Virus record (IMG/VR): IMGVR_UViG_3300044987_002388
Span: 1 to 34,758 of that record
DNA length: 34,758 bases
Reading direction: 5' to 3' (one strand)
From: a virus
Both the position numbers and the translations under genes were made by a program. How positions within the stretch are numbered: the first letter of the stretch is position 1; every line of letters begins with the position of its first letter. Shown here piece by piece: positions 32,211-34,758 of this stretch. A model generated the notes under the pieces. That model worked only from the letters and a program-made list of their open reading frames with translations, was not told the origin of the DNA and made no database searches.

Positions 32211-32452
32211 ACAACGCCCTCCCGTTCAATCTCTGCCTGATCACCGTCCGTGAATCATGCGGGACTTATCTGGCGAGACTTGCTGGTCAAACAGCGAGCT
32301 GCACTATGGGCCGTCAGGAGGCCGCCATGGCTGTTCTTCGGAAGCACGATCATGAATGCCTTTATGAAGTAGAACTGCGCTCTGACTCTCCTTCTATCAC
32401 TCTGTACTCAATCGTTCTGAAGGGTGGCAAAATCGGACGGAGGGAGACGTGA
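32207..32452 (+). CDS. Small early protein, unknown function
   Basis: 81 aa, overlaps the previous stop (ATGA) and the following GTG start. Central motif GTYLARLAGQTASCTMGRQEAAMAVLRKH looks like a mixed alpha/beta domain. No recognised family. Confidence 0.55.
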   Translation: MNNALPFNLCLITVRESCGTYLARLAGQTASCTMGRQEAAMAVLRKHDHECLYEVELRSDSPSITLYSIVLKGGKIGRRET

Positions 32453-32961
32453 AAAAGTGCCCTACCTGTGGCGAGTGGGAAGAGGATGGAAACGACGAAT
32501 GCACCAACTGCGGTTCTGATCTCGATATCAGCGACCTGTTGCCTACTCAAAAGCAGATTGTGCGCGTTCTTTCCGTTCGCCAGCCCTGGGCGTGGTTGAT
32601 CGTCAACGGCTGGAAAAACATCGAGAACCGAGACCGATCCACCAGCATCCGCGGCCGGATCCTGATCCACGCGGCAAAGGCCACCGAGTATCGGGCTTGC
32701 AGCGTCTTTCTGAATGGCTTCTCCTGGGGTCCTGAGCTGCTCAAACAGATCCCGCCGATGTCCGACATGCAGCATGGCGGAATAGTCGGAGAAGCCACCA
32801 TCCTGGACTGCGTTGACCACCACGAATCTGAATGGTTCACGGGCCGCTACGGCTTTGTCCTGGCAGACCAGAAACCGCTCCCGTTCGTGCCTCTGAAAGG
32901 CCGGCTCGGGTTCTTCACCTGGGACGGCACTATCACCGAAAACAGCATCAAGGTTGCATAG
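32449..32961 (+). CDS. Zinc ribbon fused to an ASCH domain
   Basis: 170 aa, GTG start overlapping the previous stop. The N-terminus has CPTC and CTNC (about residues 4-7 and 18-21), a zinc ribbon. From about 38 the ASCH signature appears: LSVRQPWAWLIVNGWKNIENR, then RGRILIHAA and a terminal GRLGFFTW. ASCH domains bind RNA or nucleosides, and are common in phages as single domains. The fused zinc ribbon suggests a specialised nucleic-acid target. It might interfere with host translation or RNA modification, and substrate is unknown. Confidence 0.7.
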   Translation: MKKCPTCGEWEEDGNDECTNCGSDLDISDLLPTQKQIVRVLSVRQPWAWLIVNGWKNIENRDRSTSIRGRILIHAAKATEYRACSVFLNGFSWGPELLKQIPPMSDMQHGGIVGEATILDCVDHHESEWFTGRYGFVLADQKPLPFVPLKGRLGFFTWDGTITENSIKVA

Positions 32962-32963
32962 GC

Positions 32964-33245
32964 ATGAGCGCTGACGCCAATACCGATCTATTCGGGCAGC
33001 CGATCACAAAGCCAGTCAAAAGCGCCCCCGATTATGCTCATCCGGCCAAGCCCGGTACCGGGCCGGCCGGAGAGACGTGTGGAACATGCGCTCACTGCTG
33101 CAGGACACGCTGCCGGCGCAACTACTACAAGTGTCTCCTGATCAAGAAAAACTGGACGCACGGCCCCGGCTCCGATCTGCGCCTTAAAGATCCGGCCTGC
33201 ATGTTTTTCAAGAAAAGAGGTGATGGTCATGCACTTGATTATTAG
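32964..33245 (+). CDS. Cys-rich phage protein with DLFGQP start
   Basis: 93 aa. The N-terminus has DLFGQPI, a short motif common in phage small proteins (resembling clamp-binding QLxLF motifs in part). The core has Cys39, 42, 45, 46, 50 and 57 and then a later PAC, with KCLL and W-x-x-G between, matching a widespread family of phage zinc-binding hypothetical proteins. The start lies two bases after the ASCH gene stop. A clamp or nucleic-acid role is not demonstrated. Confidence 0.6.
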   Translation: MSADANTDLFGQPITKPVKSAPDYAHPAKPGTGPAGETCGTCAHCCRTRCRRNYYKCLLIKKNWTHGPGSDLRLKDPACMFFKKRGDGHALDY

Positions 33246-33275
33246 AATAAAAAAGTTAATCATTTCGCCTTTCGC

Positions 33276-33304
33276 TTGCATGGCTCAAGCACTTGAGTTA
33301 TAGT
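33276..33304 (+). promoter_or_regulatory. Sigma70-type promoter with operator between -35 and -10
   Basis: TTGCAT (33276-33281), 17-bp spacer, TATAGT (33299-33304): the best sigma70-like promoter in the window. A perfect inverted repeat CTCAAG-CA-CTTGAG (33284-33297) fills the spacer, where a bound regulator would block or tune the polymerase. It drives the small-protein cassette starting at 33341. Confidence 0.65.
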
Positions 33305-33340
33305 GTGGACAAGATGAAGCACGGAACAACAGGAGCGGCC

Positions 33341-33730
33341 ATGAAAAAGATAATCGAGTGGACAACGCGAAGCGGATCAGCGGCAGTCGTGACGGCAGAG
33401 CTAATTTTGGAAAAGTCGATCAACGCGGACGGCGATACAGTTAAGGCCGCATGCTGCGAGATGTCGATCACGGCCACGGTGGACGGCAAATACGCCGGGA
33501 CCTATGACAAGCTGCTTAAGCCATTTGGCCACAAAGGCATGACGGTTGTCGCCCGCGCCGGTAATCTCGCAATCGGGCAAGACAACGTTGACCGCATCGA
33601 GGCGGCAATCGCAGAGATCAAGCAGCATCCGGCTTGGATTGCCAAGCAAGCTAAGATCACGGCCAATGCCGCGGAAGTCAACCAATACGAGGCGGACCGG
33701 GCGCGCCTCGAAAAAATGATGGGCGAATAA
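33341..33730 (+). CDS. First protein of the right-end cassette
   Basis: 129 aa from the ATG at 33341, with AGGAG five bases upstream; in-frame starts further upstream lack a ribosome site. The N-terminal half is beta-rich (KIIEWTTRSGSAAVVTAEL, AACCEMSITATVDGKYAGTYDKLL). The C-terminal half is helical (VDRIEAAIAEIKQHPAWIAK). The start MKKIIEWT resembles MSKIEWTA of the next gene. It follows a promoter with an operator, so is probably expressed independently of the early operon. No family recognised. Confidence 0.6.
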   Translation: MKKIIEWTTRSGSAAVVTAELILEKSINADGDTVKAACCEMSITATVDGKYAGTYDKLLKPFGHKGMTVVARAGNLAIGQDNVDRIEAAIAEIKQHPAWIAKQAKITANAAEVNQYEADRARLEKMMGE

Positions 33731-33746
33731 CAACAGGAGAGCGGAC

Positions 33747-33971
33747 ATGAGCAAGATCGAGTGGACAGCAAGCAACAACAGCACGTATCTACAGGGGACG
33801 CGCGAGGCAAAGACCATCATCGGGGCCGTTAGAGCCGCAATCAAGTACGCCAACGGGGAGCTGGCGGGAGAGGGCAAAATCACGATATATGAGGCCGGCC
33901 AGCCGGTCCGCGAATACCAAGCCGGCCTCACCGCTGGAACACCCAAAATGAAATGGATCCGGACTGCTTAA
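33747..33971 (+). CDS. Second protein of the right-end cassette
   Basis: 74 aa, AGGAGAG seven bases upstream. After IEWTASNNSTYL it has REAKTIIGAVRAAIKYANGEL (helix) and ITIYEAGQPVREYQ (strands), a compact alpha/beta fold. Similar proteins are seen as hypothetical small phage proteins. Function unknown; co-expressed with the previous gene. Confidence 0.55.
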   Translation: MSKIEWTASNNSTYLQGTREAKTIIGAVRAAIKYANGELAGEGKITIYEAGQPVREYQAGLTAGTPKMKWIRTA

Positions 33972-34022
33972 CCCCCAAACCACGAGCCCGGCGGGTAAAC
34001 CGGGCATGAGGAGATGAAGGCC

Positions 34023-34196
34023 ATGAACACAAACCGAAAACAGACCGCAACCGAACGACTGAACGCGCTGAAAAAAGCCGCACCAGAAATGAGAGCGCAG
34101 ACATGCGACTCATGGCTGGAAGTCGCAACGGGCGGAGAGGTCCGAAAGCACTGGAAAAAATGGATGGGATCGTTTCCAAAATGGGCCGCGAAATAA
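34023..34196 (+). CDS. Small basic helical protein of the right-end cassette
   Basis: 57 aa with GAGGAG upstream of the ATG at 34023 (an in-frame ATG at 34014 is also possible). Helical: TATERLNALKKAAPEMRAQ, then RKHWKKWMGSFPKW, rich in Trp and Lys. It overlaps the following reading frame, which is shifted by -1 relative to it. Function unknown. Confidence 0.45.
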   Translation: MNTNRKQTATERLNALKKAAPEMRAQTCDSWLEVATGGEVRKHWKKWMGSFPKWAAK

Positions 34197-34300
34197 TGCG
34201 CGCCTCAACCAAAAACGATAAAGCTCTGGCCGGCATCATCGCCGGCCAGGTCCGCGCGTATCGAAAAGGCAAGCGCGGCGATAGAATCCCTTTTGAATAA
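34160..34300 (+). CDS. Short basic reading frame overlapping the previous gene
   Basis: 46 aa from the ATG at 34160 (the frame is open from 34103). It contains GREIMRASTKNDKALAGIIAGQVRAYRKGKRGDRIPF. There is no good ribosome site, but it lies in the -1 frame relative to the overlapping gene at a run of six A bases, so it could be made by frameshifting. It could also be a decayed gene. Confidence 0.35.
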   Translation: MDGIVSKMGREIMRASTKNDKALAGIIAGQVRAYRKGKRGDRIPFE

Positions 34301-34327
34301 CCTCGAAAAAAATAATTAAAGGCTGAA

Positions 34328-34495
34328 ATGAAAGATCCAAACGCGGTTGCACTGGGAAGAAAAGGCGGCGAAGCCGGGACGGGCAAAGCCAAAGCCCGCG
34401 ATCCCGAGAAAATGCGTTTAGCCGGGCTTAAAGGTGCGGAAGCGCGCTGGGGGAAAAAAGCAAAAACAATCCCCCAGGGGAAAAGTCATAATTGA
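34328..34495 (+). CDS. Small RKGG-type basic protein
   Basis: 55 aa. ALGRKGGEAGTGKAKARDPEKMRLAGLKGAEARW matches a common pattern of small phage and plasmid proteins (LGRKGG, then A-x-A-R-W). The start is preceded only by a weak AAAGGCTG. It is the last gene before the terminator and the end of the element. Probably nucleic-acid-binding, function unknown. Confidence 0.55.
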   Translation: MKDPNAVALGRKGGEAGTGKAKARDPEKMRLAGLKGAEARWGKKAKTIPQGKSHN

Positions 34496-34517
34496 AAGCC
34501 GTTTGTTTTTCTTTTGC

Positions 34518-34550
34518 AAGGCCTGCACAATCCAAGTGCAGGCCTTTTTT
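34518..34550 (+). terminator. Intrinsic terminator of the rightward transcripts
   Basis: GGCCTGCAC (34520-34528), a 7-base loop, then GTGCAGGCC (34536-34544) and TTTTTT. A perfect 9-bp stem that ends all rightward transcription before the right-end sites. Confidence 0.9.
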
Positions 34551-34572
34551 ATGCGGTTTTAATTCCCGCTTC

Positions 34573-34597
34573 GAAAATTCTCAACAAGGCGAGAATT
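34573..34597 (-). repeat. Right internal end-binding site, partner of 43-67
   Basis: Reverse complement of the left internal site with 24 of 25 matches. It lies about 138 bp from the right end, unlike the left site, which is one base inside the terminal repeat, as in the asymmetric site layout of Mu ends. Confidence 0.7.
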
Positions 34598-34617
34598 GTG
34601 TCAGTTTGCCCTCGGAA

Positions 34618-34624
34618 ATTATCA
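34618..34624 (-). repeat. Right-end transposase-like core (weaker copy)
   Basis: TGATAAT on the (-) strand, in the context CTGATAATTTCCG, similar to the cores at 34577-34583, 34696-34702 and 34714-34720. Confidence 0.45.
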
Positions 34625-34695
34625 GATAGTAATTCCCGCGTTCTTTCGGCGGCCCCATAAGAAAAACCCCTGCAAACACTCGCCTTTTGCCGCTA

Positions 34696-34702
34696 ATTCT
34701 CA
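34696..34702 (-). repeat. Right-end transposase-like core next to the terminal site
   Basis: TGAGAAT on the (-) strand in GTGAGAATTAGC, 18 bp from the same core of the terminal repeat (34714-34720). Probably the second transposase site of the right end. Confidence 0.5.
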
Positions 34703-34714
34703 CATATTCCCGCA

Positions 34715-34734
34715 TTCTCATCTTCGCCGAGACA
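34715..34734 (-). repeat. Right terminal inverted repeat (outermost transposase site)
   Basis: On the (-) strand it begins TGTCTCGG and matches 22-41 at 18 of 20 positions. On the (+) strand it ends GAGACA, giving the CA expected at the right end of Mu-type elements. Confidence 0.75.
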
Positions 34735-34758
34735 GATCAATGGTCAGCGACCGCTTGT

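Larger units (their letters stand above)
34561..34713. repeat. Three AATTCCCGC-type iterons in the right end
   Basis: AATTCCCGC occurs at 34561-34569 and 34631-34639, and TATTCCCGC at 34705-34713, at spacings of 70 and 74 bp. They alternate with the TGAGAAT-type cores of the transposase sites, so they may be part of the same binding array or mark a host factor. Confidence 0.55.
22..34734. mobile_element. Mu-like transposable phage (whole element)
   Basis: The element is bounded by inverted ends beginning 5'-TGTCTCG and matching at 18 of 20 positions. Between them lie a MuA-type transposase, a MuB-type ATPase, a CI-type repressor and a Mu-type packaging, head and tail gene set, so this is a replicative transposing phage rather than an integrase-type prophage. 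Early genes read rightward and late genes leftward from a control region near 24.8 kb. The terminal TG/CA dinucleotides fit the Mu family. The 21 bases before and 24 bases after share no obvious 5-bp duplication, so the exact boundaries are inferred from the repeats. The different flanks may reflect packaged host DNA rather than one integration site. Confidence 0.85.

Noticed and set aside
33223-33303. 26-aa hydrophobic frame upstream of the right-end cassette
   Set aside because: Overlaps the promoter and operator and has only a weak ribosome site. Chance frame more likely.
34561-34713. CRISPR-like spacing of the AATTCCCGC repeats
   Set aside because: Only three 9-bp units at 70 and 74 bp, no cas genes; they fit the transposase-site array.
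1-34758. tRNA, rRNA or tyrosine/serine integrase genes
   Set aside because: No cloverleaf-like or ribosomal sequence and no integrase motif noticed; transposition genes replace integration.

Overview
The window holds an almost complete Mu-like transposable phage (about 34.7 kb) lying between two inverted ends, at roughly 22 and 34734. Diagnostic genes are a MuA-type DDE transposase, a MuB-type ATPase, a CI/LexA-type repressor, a DUF3164 protein and a Mu-type packaging and head module (DUF3486 small terminase, gp28-type large terminase, DUF935 portal, gpI-type protease, capsid). GC is clearly above 50% and most genes have a strong Shine-Dalgarno sequence. The divergence of all proteins from proteobacterial Mu, the Sec signal peptides on tail-associated proteins and the transposase type suggest a Gram-negative host outside Proteobacteria. 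A PVC-group bacterium (Verrucomicrobiota, Kiritimatiellota or Lentisphaerota) is my best but weak guess.

Layout: unlike Mu, transcription diverges from a control region at 24.77-24.86 kb. Rightward (+) run the small DNA-binding early proteins (24.9-26.0 kb), a DUF3102-like protein, transposase A and ATPase B (26.7-29.9 kb), then accessory early genes (29.8-33.2 kb: DUF3164, a GemA-like protein, a zinc-ribbon/ASCH protein and small Cys proteins). A separate cassette of tiny proteins (33.3-34.5 kb) has its own operator-bearing promoter and ends at an intrinsic terminator just before the right end. Leftward (-) run the repressor with a membrane zinc-ribbon passenger gene (23.45-24.77 kb), then, after two terminator-like hairpins, the late operon (23.0-0.1 kb).

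Late operon in transcription order: membrane/coiled-coil protein, small winged-helix protein, small and large terminase, portal, permuted papain-like (NlpC/P60-like) enzyme, protease/scaffold, cement protein, capsid, a secreted protein, DUF1320-like connector, MuF-like protein, tail completion and tail proteins, a block of signal-peptide proteins (including a BppU-like/chymotrypsin-like protease fusion, a tail-fibre-like protein and two lipoproteins), tape measure, tail hub and a Cys-rich protein. The tape measure points to a real tail.

Most notable: (i) six proteins with Sec or lipoprotein signals inside a virion operon, one carrying a complete His/Asp/Ser chymotrypsin-type triad; (ii) a transposase with Glu where DDE enzymes normally have the second Asp; (iii) a multi-site transposase-binding array at both ends with no matching target duplication in the flanks; (iv) a privately regulated small-protein cassette at the right end; (v) strong over-representation of GGATCC. 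No tRNA, rRNA, CRISPR array, integrase, classical endolysin or Mor/C activator was recognised.
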